In this document: one piece after another, positions 34,601 to 45,135 of the stretch
How the letters are laid out: the number at the start of each line of letters is the position of its first letter
How positions within the stretch are numbered: the stretch's first letter is position 1
Assembly: GCA_932521025.1 (NCBI GenBank)
Contig: OW051471.1
Coordinates: 2,418,001 to 2,482,000 of the forward strand
DNA length: 64,000 nucleotides
Origin: Oscheius onirici
Taxonomy: Eukaryota; Nematoda; Chromadorea; Rhabditida; Rhabditidae
Reading direction: 5' to 3'
Notes under the pieces: model-generated
The model's database searches: none
The model's input: the letters and a program-made list of their open reading frames with translations, nothing else
What the model was told of the DNA's origin: nothing
Program-made: the position numbers and the translations under genes

Positions 34601-37600
34601 TTTAAAAAAGTTGCTTACAATTAGAGCTAAAAAACTGGTGGGTAAACATAAAACGCGGTTGCATTGGTTTTCACTAACCCATTTATTACGTATTTTTCTG
34701 AATGCTCACTTTTGAGGCAGTATAGTAGATTTTCACGTTGGGAATGGGATTATGGTGGCGGAGCTGGCTGTAGATCTGGAAATTTTGTCTTCACGAACTT
34801 TCTCTAGACAAACTAAAACTGAAATTTAGCCACATCTTTACCAAAAATTTGAAACGCAAAAAACCTGATGAGTTTTCCCGTTTTTCGCAATCACTTGTTT
34901 TAGGGCTCCGCCACCGATGGTGATATTGAGCAGTTCCATTGGCACATAGTCATCCAAAACTCTAAAAATGGCAAAACTTTAGGATAAGAAAGGCAAGAAA
35001 GAACCGTATATTTGAGCGCTGGACTCCCGTCATGCCGTGAGTGGAAATGACGAGCACGTTGAGGTCGATTCTCTCGCGGGCCTGGGCTACCAGGCGCTCC
35101 AAGGACTGAAAGTTACACACCTTTTTTTCAACACTCAGCAGATAGGCAATCGTAAGACTCACGATAAAGTCGCAGATACTCAATTGTCATACACAAGTGG
35201 CAAAAAAATCTGCTTATGCCGTTCTGACCAGACATGAGCGGAATTCAAAAGGAAGAGAACAGTGTTTGCAAGGTTACTTTGCTACCAGCCGGCTTCGCCA
35301 CCTGTCGGCGGCTTTTTTGACTTGTGTTTTCTTCTATGCTTCTGATCTCCTCCCTAGTCAATAATTCCATAGCCAACCGATCCCTTCCGATCCCTTCTCC
35401 AGTCCCAGTCTCTTCTGCTCCCTTCCCCCAGTTAACCGATCTTTTTCGGTTAGTTACCCAGTCAACCGATCCTTTCTGATCCCTTTTCCGGCCATCCGAT
35501 CCCTCTCTGATCTTATACAAATCAACCGGTCCCTGCCAATCTCCTACCTGTTACTCTGACTCTATTTCCTACTCAAAACAATTTAGCAAAAATATTTGGC
35601 GAGGAAAGGAGTCAAACCCGGGTCGCCTGGGTAACAGTGGCGACTCTTAACAATACACCAAAATTTGAGGTCCAGGACAAACAAACAAACACACAGAGTC
35701 CACCACAGACACCATTGCGCTTTAGTAGTAGAGAGATTTTCATATTCTGCTTGAAACATGATTTTATTTAAAAAAAATTCTTGACATAATCGATTTAGCC
35801 ATATGCTAGGGAAACTAATCGAAAAAGTTAGGCACAGATGAGTTTTGGGCTAACTTTTTTCTTCGATCCCTAGAAATTACTGTAAGCTCGAAGAAGTTCA
35901 AAATAAACAGAAGCAAAAAGTAATGATAATCCCTAAAAAACCGAATTTCTGAGTTTTTTCATTCCTAGCAGTGCAACACAGAGAACGGCAAGATACAAAA
36001 ATCATTTCATATATTCAACTGTTGAAGCACAAGTTTCTCGCTTTTTTTTTTATCAATTTCACCTGTCATCATGCAACCAGTGAATGAACCAGAATTTTTT
36101 CTGCATAAAGCGTTTTTTAGAAGCAATTGTTTGATTGTCCGATTAGTTTATGCGACAGTTTCTGTTAGTCACACATTTTTGTTTCATCAAGTGGCTCTTT
36201 CGTTCGGCTAGAACTTTCGATTGTTGGTGTGCAAATACCTGTTGAAAACGGTCAATCTCTTTGGCATTCTTCACAGCAACCCTGTTCGGTCCAATTCTCG
36301 AGATTTCTTCTCGAATCTGAGGATGGTAGACCATTACCAAGTCGTGCGTTCTGAAAATTTTTGGGATGGTGTGTTGACTATCGCATTTTGTCATGCAATG
36401 TCTCTATTTCATTCTTTTTTAGGATAAAACGAAGCTGAGATTGGTTCGGATTTTTTTAGGATAAGCTGGCGGAAGATCATTTTTAGGATAGGCTCCCAGA
36501 AGTACAGTATCGCCTCCAATAGTCCAAACAAAAAGCAACAGTAATCCGCACAAGAATGGAGCGTTCTGGAACGGCCCATCGCAATTATTTACTTGAGAGC
36601 ATACCGAAAATTTCTAAGCGGAAAAGCAATGATTTTTACTACAAGGATGATCTAAAGGTGGGTTCTTTGTGGTGGATTATATTACACCGCTACATAAATA
36701 AATAAAAAACTAACTTTGTGGCTTCAGCAACCTGCCTCGCATAGACTTCATCAGAAAAGGAAAGACCATCTTCCCTCGGTGGCATGCAAGAACTGGGCGG
36801 AGTGAGCCAGTCCACATTGCATTCGGGAAAGAAGAACATAGCCACAGAAGCTTTGGCTTTGGCTGCAGTAATGTAGAGAGGCTCAACGCCCCACCAGAGT
36901 CTGGAAAACGGAATGTTTCAAAGAAAAAGAAAAACAAGCTTTGAGGAAGTACAGTAAAAGAAAAAGGCTGAAGGTTGCCAGAAGAACCATAAGTGAGAGA
37001 TATTGGTGGAATCTTGCTTTTAGCGAGATATGTAGTGGTTGCTCAATGGATTTCAGTGAACAGAAGAGAAACTACAGAAAATACAAGAACAAAAACTGTT
37101 TCGATCCGACTACTTGTAGCGGCATTTTTCACAAAAAAGCCTTCCAGGAGGCAATGACGATACACGTTTTTTGGAATAGATTAAGAAATCGGATTAAGAA
37201 ATAATGTTTCAGGAGCAGCTTCTTCTTCTGCTATTTTCCTTTAAAAGCAGTCGATTACTCACCAATTTGAAAACCTGAACAACGAGAGAAACTTGACGTT
37301 GCTTACATACTTTGAAACCGTTGAGACAAAGAAATTAGGAAAAGGCCCAAAAAGAGCAGTTTTTGGAAAAATAATGCTTCCATCTGACTCCTTGTTTCCG
37401 ATAGTTTCAACAAAAGTATTCAAACGAGGTGGAGTTCTCTATGCGTCAAATCAATACAAGCGCAGAAGTTTTCAGTTTTTCAACTATCCTTTTTTTCGCA
37501 AACGTGGTTCGTTGATGAAATCATTGCAAAGCGCATACTTTTCACTTGTTACTAAGCGACGAGATAGTCTTTTCAAAAAAATTTGTATAGGTAGCTAGAA

Positions 37601-40600
37601 TCATCACAGAATTTGTTGATGGACCATTTTTCGAATCAAACGAATCTGGGTGCTGAACATGTTATAGCAAACATTGGATACTCACAAGGGAAGCCTGTCA
37701 GGTCAACTCGGAGTTTGAGGTCGAGTATAGTGTCATTCGATAGCCCATGGCAAATAAATTCCGGGGTATATTTCCAAATTTGCAGAATACCCTCCTAGAC
37801 CGAGATATGGACGATTTAAATACGGTCGCACCCGTACCGTGAAACATATTGCGCGGGATCGGAACCTAAAAACATGGCAGGGTGGCCCAACGGTGTTTGG
37901 TCCAGTCTCATGATCATTTGGTCATGGGTTCAATTCTATTTTCTTTTTTTTTTTCGTTGTTGTTTTTCACTTTTTGATTCTTCTTGTGTTTTTCATCACT
38001 TTTTGGATAACAAATTGTGCTACGCCCCTCCGAGGCTAAGTGACTTAGTTTTGTCCTTTTCAAAACAGATAACAGTAAAGGGACAGAGGGACTGTCCCTC
38101 TCTGTCCTTCTGTCCCTCTGACTTACACCTCGCCTGCGGCTCGCCATCTAAACTATCTAAAGCGCAACCCAGAATCAACAAGCCTGGGGCCGTGTTTTTA
38201 GATTCCGATCCCGCGCAATATGTTTCACGGTACGGGTGCGACCGTATTTAAATCGTCCATATCTCGGTCTAGGAGGGTATTCTGCAAATTTGGAAATATA
38301 CCCCGGAATTTATTTGCCATGGGCTATCGAATGACACTATACTCGACCTCAAACTCCGAGTTGACCTGACAGGCTTCCCTTGTCAGTCAACGAAAAAAGT
38401 CCACGCCAAATCTAATTATGATCTGGATTTGTGAAAAAGTGGATTCTTTGAGAAAAAAGGGATTTGTCTCTGCCCTGTGTTTTTAGGAGACCGGACAAAA
38501 AGTGAGCAATAAAAATGGAACGTAAGAACTCAACAAAAAGTGAACAATATTGCGCACAAAGGTCAAATCCCGACACAAGATCGAGACCAGACAGGTCAGA
38601 ACTTAGCCGATGTCGAGCTGCTCCAAGAAAGGATTGGGTATTTCCCACTACTTTTCGAATTTTACAGAGCCAGAATATACGCAGAAAACTACCATACTCC
38701 CTCGTTCCTAAAACTATCGGACATTGCGCCATGAACAAGGAGTAAACTCAGAATAACTGCCTTCCGCCTTTGCATAATGGCGGGGAACGGTCGAATACGA
38801 TAACAAAAAGTTGCCACAGCGTGGGTGAAGTCAATTCCTGCTCAAAACAATTTAGCAAAAAGGTTTGCAGAAGGGCGGGATCGAACCCGGGTCATGTGGG
38901 TGGAGTGGCGACCCTTAACAATACATCAACTTTTTCGAGTCCAAAAATGCAGGGCGTAGAGGTGTGGTCCACGTCGAAAATCAAAATTCTAAAAGATACC
39001 CCCTCTAAGATAGACTTAGTTATAGCTCTATCCAAAATTTCAGAGAAACATTTGCAAAAATGAGCTCGTAAATCGCGCACAACGGACGCCGGACGGCGGA
39101 CGTTTTGGAAAACCAGAACTTTGTCTAACTTTTTAATTTTTTGAGCTATCGACTTGAAAATAAGGCTCTAGGGGTAACTTTTTACGCTGAATCCGATGGA
39201 ATGGATCCCGAACCCTGAAAATACTTCTGGCGCGCGCTGCGCGCGATTTTATGCCCGGTGCGTTCTGCACTAATGGGAGGCAAAGCCAAATGCGATACTT
39301 TTCTTGAACAAACAATAGTTGCAATTGTCTTTTATTTCAGTCAAGAATAAATTCCAGGGTATATTTCCAAATTTTCAAAACGATTATTTTACCAGTAAAT
39401 AAAAACGAGAGAAAGTATGGTAAGACGATTTTTGGCAAAAAGAATGTTTCAGACAGACTACTTGTTTTCAACATTTCTTCAAGTTTATTCTCGTCTTTCA
39501 ACATTGTAGCACTTTCTCTTTTCTAGCATTTGGAAAGAAAAGCAAAGAAAATCGACTCACACATCATCGAAATCGCTGTTTTGCGAAAAGTTCGAGAAAG
39601 TCTGTCCAGTGCGGTGGTTGTACATATAGTCGTCAATGATCCCGTGTCTTCTTGGAATTCTTCCTGAAGTTTGTTAGTCACAACTTTCTAGATATTTCCA
39701 AAACTTACCAGTCATGAGAGAATGCCGGTTAGGAAGTGGAAGACTAGGGAAGACGGGAAAGAGTTTGGTGCTCCAGACGCCTTCATCTTCAAAGGACCGA
39801 AAGCCGGGAAGGTGAGAAAAACGATGAAAGATGCCGCCGCCGAGACCGTCGACTGAAAGAGCGTTTGTCAATGTTTAGCTAAGATTGAATAATGTTTTGT
39901 TCGTTATATAATAATTGGCGGTTTACGGTATATAATAAATAGTTCATGACAAATTTAATTTCACGAGGCTAAAGAAAAAGACTCGCAGGAAGATGAATGT
40001 TGTGAAAGCACAAAAATCACCCTAGGGGAAAAAAGTTTCATGAGTTACCTATATGTACCAAACGGCTCTTGTAGGGCAGTGCTAGTGAGTCTATGACTGC
40101 GCCGAAAAAAATTAGGGTATGGTAAAGAGGTAAATTTCTGCTCATATGGAACATGCTCGAAAGTAAGGACCAATAACAGACCAAATCATTCCGAAATCGA
40201 CAGTTCGAAAAGCACAAAAGTTGGTTTGGCATTGAGATAATGAAAAAACTTGTAACCGCATTGTTTCATCTTCTACATATCTTCGTATGATGAGGCGTTC
40301 TTGCACTATAGAATGCCAGACTTCTAACAATAGCAAAAACTTTGAAAAGGCTCTGTGTTTCCTACCTTTCTGTAGGAAGAAAACCACTTTCTTTCGTTCC
40401 ACTATTTTTGCACTTTTTTCCGTTTCAACAAAAGTATAAAGACCAGTCAAACAGAAATATTTTAGATTAGGTATGGGCACCGGGCCCGTGCCAGCAGTGC
40501 GCACTTTTGGGGGAACCATGAAAACTTGGCACCCAATTTGAACATAGGCTCAATATGCCACGCCGAGCTTATTTTCAAAATGGGTGCCAAGTTTTTTTTC

Positions 40601-41668
40601 GCTAAAGTAGTCTTCCCCCGAAAATGCGCCTTGCTAGCACGGTCTCGGTCAACACTGACACGGGCCCGGTGCCCATGCCTACTTTTGACGAGTACTTTTA
40701 TTTGTTTCACTGGTTGACTAAGAACTCCGAGTAGAGAATTGCACTCAATTCTAGCGAAAGAACAATAAACCTAACGGCAGTACAATTATCTTCTCCACAT
40801 CCCCAGACTGCTCTAACCTAATGACTAATTCAATTAATTAGCCTGCATCGTTGTGGTAATCGCAATGAGCATTTTTGATTAGTTCTTGCTGAGCTTCAGA
40901 AGGTTCTTTGAAAGCCTAGTTTTGGGAACTTTTCATGGGTTTTTGTTTCAGCCAAGCGAGATACATGAAGAACTGAGATATTTTTAACAGACAACCAATT
41001 TAGTAAAATAGCGTGAAACATCCACCGGAGTAGGCAAAACGTATTTTTTCTAGTTATTTTTTGCCGTAACCACAAAACCAGACTACTGTGCCGGAAAAAA
41101 CGTTGACTCAAATAAACACTGAAACGACAAATGATCGCACGACTTTGTTTACATTTTTCTTTGTAAAATCGGTTCTTTCCAGAAAAATAAGTTTATGCAG
41201 CTCGTGGGATCTCGATACTTTGGTAAAACCCACTGAGACACCGTTTTGTATCCGGAGGTTGAATAGAAAAGTTACTCTTTACGGAATGAAAAGGTTTTAT
41301 GCAGAACCTATAAGAAGGCCATGTACAATGCATTTGTTTTATGCTCGTTTGCCTTCATCTAGAGAATGTCTTCAGTAAATTTTCAGTGTTTCATCTTTTC
41401 GATAAAACGATGAAGGCTTTCTACTACTCAATAGACCGATTGTATGGTTTCTGAATACTTCTTTCCGAAATTCATTAGGCGAAAAATAGCAACAGACACA
41501 CTTTTCAGAGTATGAAAAGCTTTGAAGTCTTTTTTCACAACTTTTTTTTTCGAATAAAAATATACAAGACTCACCCACAACTACTGCCAGCTTCTGTCCT
41601 CTAACAACTCCCAAAATGAGCCACAAGCCACAGACGAATTCTGCCCATTTCCAGAGAGAAATCCTCAT
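31645..41668 (-). CDS. ENPP-family ectophosphodiesterase, predicted pseudoenzyme
   Basis: Eleven exons, all in phase: 41575-41668, 39709-39852, 39561-39663, 36715-36900, 36239-36350, 35005-35105, 34865-34961, 34710-34775, 33436-33528, 33287-33395, 31645-31850; 436 residues. Residues 1-24 are a signal peptide and the last 15 are hydrophobic, suggesting a GPI signal or tail anchor. Family landmarks: VVDGLGGG, FPSLPLPNRHSLMTG, RRHGI, WWGVEPLY, STHGMTGV, VAQPGYAIV and GLDGYNQ..DM...F.AYGP. ENPP enzymes hydrolyse phosphodiester or pyrophosphate bonds with two zincs and a Thr nucleophile. Asp33 and His236 are kept, but the nucleophile is Pro70 and ligands are Arg189, Ser193, Thr235 and Asp350, so catalysis is not expected. 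A trans-splice-like acceptor ends at 41690. Introns carry many repeats and predicted piRNAs. Confidence 0.85.
32270..32430 (+). pseudogene. possible reverse-transcriptase fossil
   Basis: A frame at about 32330-32382 reads IVFLRYADDLILSLSNP, with the YADD catalytic box at 32346-32357 in a typical hydrophobic setting. No other RT blocks were found nearby. Confidence 0.4.
32913..32933 (-). ncRNA. predicted 21U-RNA
   Basis: Core 32972-32978 (minus), CATAAG box; TATT at 39 nt. ENPP last intron. Confidence 0.5.
34122..34142 (-). ncRNA. predicted 21U-RNA
   Basis: Core 34182-34188 (minus), CATAAG box; TAAT at 40 nt. ENPP intron. Confidence 0.5.
35275..35730 (-). repeat. tRNA-derived SINE copy in ENPP intron
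   Basis: Reverse orientation: head AAAGCGCAATGGTGTCTGTG near 35710, tRNA-like block with ACCCGGGTTTGACTCC near 35610, minisatellite, and hairpin tail near 35290. Confidence 0.75.
35694..35714 (-). ncRNA. predicted 21U-RNA
   Basis: Core 35752-35758 (minus); CAAT at 38 nt. The RNA would read into the SINE head. Confidence 0.3.
36225..36245 (+). ncRNA. predicted 21U-RNA
   Basis: Core 36180-36186; TGTT at 39 nt. Overlaps an ENPP exon edge on the other strand. Confidence 0.35.
37251..37271 (+). ncRNA. predicted 21U-RNA
   Basis: Core 37205-37211; CAGT at 40 nt. ENPP intron, antisense. Confidence 0.4.
37684..38383. mobile_element. 700-bp inverted-repeat element
   Basis: About 190-bp near-perfect arms starting ACAAGGGAAGCCTGTCAGG. 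Its middle is occupied by a separate tRNA-like and SINE-like insertion. No clear target duplication seen. Confidence 0.75.
37870..38165 (+). repeat. SINE-like insertion nested in the 37684 element
   Basis: Head GGTGGCCCAACGGTGT resembles an A-box and GGTCATGGGTTCAATTC a B-box 40-odd nt later, then T-rich DNA and the GCTACGCCCCTCC core. Confidence 0.6.
38400..39310. repeat. composite of dispersed repeat fragments
   Basis: Holds the AAGTGGATTCTTTG unit, the 25760-type unit, a tRNA-like block (minus, 38875-38930) and the GCGCGC segment. Confidence 0.5.
39489..39509 (+). ncRNA. predicted 21U-RNA
   Basis: Core 39445-39451; TATT at 38 nt. ENPP intron, antisense. Confidence 0.4.
40307..40327 (+). 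ncRNA. predicted 21U-RNA
   Basis: Core 40262-40268, CATAT box; CACT at 39 nt. ENPP intron 1. Confidence 0.45.
40468..40681. mobile_element. foldback MITE, copy 2
   Basis: Second copy of 7254-7465, in ENPP intron 1; ends TAGGTATGGGCACCGG and GGTGCCCATGCCTA. Confidence 0.7.
40749..40769 (+). ncRNA. predicted 21U-RNA
   Basis: Core 40703-40709; CAAT at 40 nt. ENPP intron 1. Confidence 0.4.
41432..41452 (+). ncRNA. predicted 21U-RNA
   Basis: Core 41387-41393, GATAAAA box; CAAT at 39 nt. ENPP intron 1. Confidence 0.45.
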
Positions 41669-42049
41669 CGTGTCCCATGTGCGCTACGGCTGAAAGACTC
41701 GGGGAAGATTCGCTTATTAACGAACACGCGAGGCATTGTGCCGAGGGAAAAAAGAGAGGGAGACTATGAGTGCAAGTGACACATTTTGAAAGGCTCTCCC
41801 TCTTGAAAGTGGGCCAGGGATTTATGGGAAAGGGAAGCTATAAGTGGCGTGGAAGGGATCAAATGGCTCCCGTGACTGGGAGCTTTTAGGAAAACTAAGA
41901 AGAATGGCAAATTTGGAGTGAACAGGCTTCAGTAATTGGACATAATGAATGAGAAGCACAGAAATTGTTCAATCTTCCATTAGGAGCAAAAAGCAGAAAA
42001 TATCGAGGTTTGTACAAGACTTTGAGCCACTTTTTGACTCTTTTTTTAG

Positions 42050-42715
42050 ACCTCTATTTAAAAAAATAGATCACTCGATTTGGATAAACCTGGAAAAAGT
42101 TATGAGCAAAAGGAAAACACTTATCCGGCGACCTAATATGAACGATATTTCTAAAAAGAAAGAAAAGGGAGAGAAAGAGCAAGCCCAAAGATGTTTCAAG
42201 ATTTTGGTTTAGCCGAAACACGAAATATATGTATAATAGGGGCTCCATGCTGTTGAAATAAGCGAATTAATAGCCATTCAGAAATACTGAACAGCTGCTT
42301 GTGAAAAAAAAGATCTAGTGACAGGTGGTTTTGAGACTTTTACAACAACAGAGGTAACTTATGTTCATTTTCAGCTTCTAAAGCAGACGCAAAGATAGGC
42401 TTGGTTTTTATTTCATTTTTTACTTCACTGAAATCTTAGATACGGGGGATCTCATCGACAATCAATGTGATGTTGGCCGTTACTCGAAGAAAAGTTACAA
42501 CAGAAACGAAAACAGAACTCGAATGACAGAAAACTGGAACAAAAAATAGTCCCCTCAAATCGAATAATCAGGGTCAGTAGTCGGTTGTCTTCCATTGAAC
42601 AAAAGTTTCTTTTACCTTCAAGGAACTGTTATATCCAGTTTTCTTGTCAAGGCTTAGTATACCTAAGTGTCGACGTCGGACAGAAACTTGGGGCAATGAA
42701 AGAAGGGAAAGGCTG
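42050..42715 (-). repeat. 0.66-kb repeat, copy B (inverted)
   Basis: Inverted copy of 28270-28935; the pair brackets the ENPP gene. Confidence 0.85.
42237..42257 (+). ncRNA. predicted 21U-RNA (repeat copy)
   Basis: Core 42192-42198; TAAT at 39 nt. Duplicate of 28727-28747. Confidence 0.25.
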
Positions 42716-42960
42716 TATATGAAAGAACATTTACCTTTTCCTCAAAAAGAAGACACATAATCGGGAAGAATTCTATGTTCTCACCATCTCTGAGCAAGTC
42801 TCATTCAAATCTTGAGCCAAAAAGGAAATCTTAGCCATTCTATCGTGTGTGATAGTCTAGAAAGCTTGTCTAAAAATTTCTATTTTTGTTTTATGGGATC
42901 TACTGTTGTAGGCATCGATTTGCAGTAGTGGTGTTTTTGACAAAGTGTTGTCTAATACTA

Positions 42961-44241
42961 GGGTGCGTCATAAGTATTTAAAAAATGCTCATAACTTTCT
43001 CCAAATTCAACGAAACAAGGATAGCACCGCCCTTCTAGGGCTAAAGATTCCTTGTCTTCTTCTATCACTTCTTTCTCGGACCCTCAGTTCCCTTTCATTC
43101 GTTCCTTGTCACTTCGTTTCAGTCACCCAGACTCACCAAAGAAACTATTAAAGTCCTTCACGCACTTGCTTTTCCTGTCGCGACTTGTTAAAAACTAATT
43201 TGCGCCCAAAGCTCCCCTCCTTATCCTCAATTAGAGCTTCAGACACACACACAGACCTGGGAACAATTTAAAGTGGATTGGGCAAACTCGATTCCAAAAT
43301 GTAGGTCTACCCTTGGCCGAATTAATAGGCTATATGAGAGACCTGGATATCTTACCGTCTGAGCACAGTGAACGTTTTTAGTTTTGATCAAAACACCATT
43401 TTGGCCATAACTCTTCAGGGTTGCATCCTACAAAAAAGTTGTCAATTAGTGAAAACCTCAGCTCAATGAGACGAGTATTTTGCTTCATTGAAAAACGATT
43501 TTCGCTTTTGGGATCATCCCGGAACTGAAAATGTCCAGATGGCGCAGTGGGTTTGTGAAATTTCACGCTGGAGCGACCCGGGTTCGAGTTCGCCGTGAGC
43601 AAATCTTTTTGTTTTTTAACTGCAGCATTTTACTGGGCTAAGAATCACGCCTGCAAAATATCAGCTCGATTGGTTCTACAGTTTTCTCAAAAAATCAAAT
43701 TCGATCTCACCAAATGATCATGAGGTAGGGTATATGGGCGAAATTTGGGAATCAAAATCGTTCCCTAGCCTTTATTTCAAAACGAACGGAGCTGATATTT
43801 TGCAGTGGTGATATTTGACCCAGTAAAATGCTACAGTTAAAAAACAAAAAGATTTGCTCACGGCGGACTCGAACCCTAGTTGTTCCAGCGTGAATTTTCC
43901 AAACCCATTGCGCCATCTGGACATTTTCAGTTTCGGGATGATCCCAAAGGCGAATCATTTTGAATCAAAATCACAATGAAGCAAAATACTCGTTTCATTG
44001 AGCTGAGGTTTTCACTAATTGACAACTTTTTGGTAGAACGCAACTCTGAAGAGTTATGGCCAAAATGGTGTTTTGATCAAAACTTAAACCGTTCACTGTG
44101 CTCAGACGGTAATATATCCAGATCTCTCATATAGCCTATTAATTCGGTCTTGGGTAGACCTACATCTTGGAACCGAGTTTGCCCAATTTCGTTGAATTTG
44201 GAGAAAGTTAAGAGCATTTTTTAAATACTTATGACGCACCC
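42961..44241. mobile_element. 1281-bp mariner-type palindromic element
   Basis: Flanked by TA. Inverted ends GGGTGCGTCATAAGTATTTA extend as imperfect arms over most of the length. Two tRNA-like blocks in opposite orientation (about 43550-43600 and 43850-43920) and a SINE-like copy (43010-43270) lie inside. Confidence 0.75.
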
Positions 44242-44989
44242 TAATTAAAGAATGGAAAGCTTTTTAGGAAGGAAGTTCGACCCAAAAAGACTTGTGCGGT
44301 TTGCCTTCCGTTTTCCTCTAATTTTTTTTGGTTTTACAGAATTCTAATAACGACACATCAATTCCTTTGGTCAGTTCATTTGTAGTTCGGTAGAAGAATG
44401 ACAAAAAAGTTCAAGGATAAAAAAGGAATGCGCTGTATCGTAGTCTGCCAACAACGGCTACCCCTTTATAAGGAAGCTATTCTGGTATAAGCTTTTGTTT
44501 CAAAAATTGCATAAAAACATCTATTATTTGTTCAATCTCAGCTTCATATTTTATTCGAAAACTTTTACATTTTGGTTTCACGCGAACTTTATATTCACCA
44601 AAAATAGGCAGCATTCAATTTTAAACAAAAACAATCAAAAAAGATGGGAGACAAAACTACCGAGCAAAATTGGAACCTAATGCGGACCCAATCAGCCGGC
44701 TGTCAATGACGGATAACAGAGCGCCGCGCACGGGCTCTCGCGCAGGCTCAACCTCTCAAGGGTGTGTAAGAGCTTGCCTCCCGTCGCGAACAGTTGTCCT
44801 TTATTGCGCTCTCGCGCACCCAAACAATCTCGGATTATCACTCGGGAACAAATTGAGGAAAAGTTTCATTTTGACAAAGAAATTTACAAAGACCCGTAGA
44901 GGAATACTTACAAGTAGAAAATCGCCAAATCTCGCATTGAAATTCACCAAAAATGAGGTTTTTCGCTCAGAATGTGATTTTTCGAGCTT

Positions 44990-45036
44990 TTAATGTTCTG
45001 GAAAGTAGAAGATCAGATCAAAAGCTTCTACTTTTC
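44990..45036. repeat. hairpin beyond EGF-gene stop
   Basis: GTTCTGGAAAGTAGAAG pairs with CTTCTACTTTTCAGAAC, about 100 nt past the stop at 45136. Confidence 0.55.
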
Positions 45037-45135
45037 AGAACATGCCGAAGTTAGAAGTTAGCCTTTTGAGGCTGAAAAAGCTAGTTTTTGGCACGCTTCA
45101 GCTCAAGATTTCACGCTATGGACACGAAAAAAGAA

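Noticed and set aside
37840-38225. piRNA cores at 37840 and 38219
   Set aside because: Both lie at mirrored positions in the inverted arms of a mobile element, so they are copies of repeat sequence.
28736-42248. Identical 64-codon ORFs at 28736-28930 and 42054-42248
   Set aside because: Mirror copies of a dispersed repeat with no domain.
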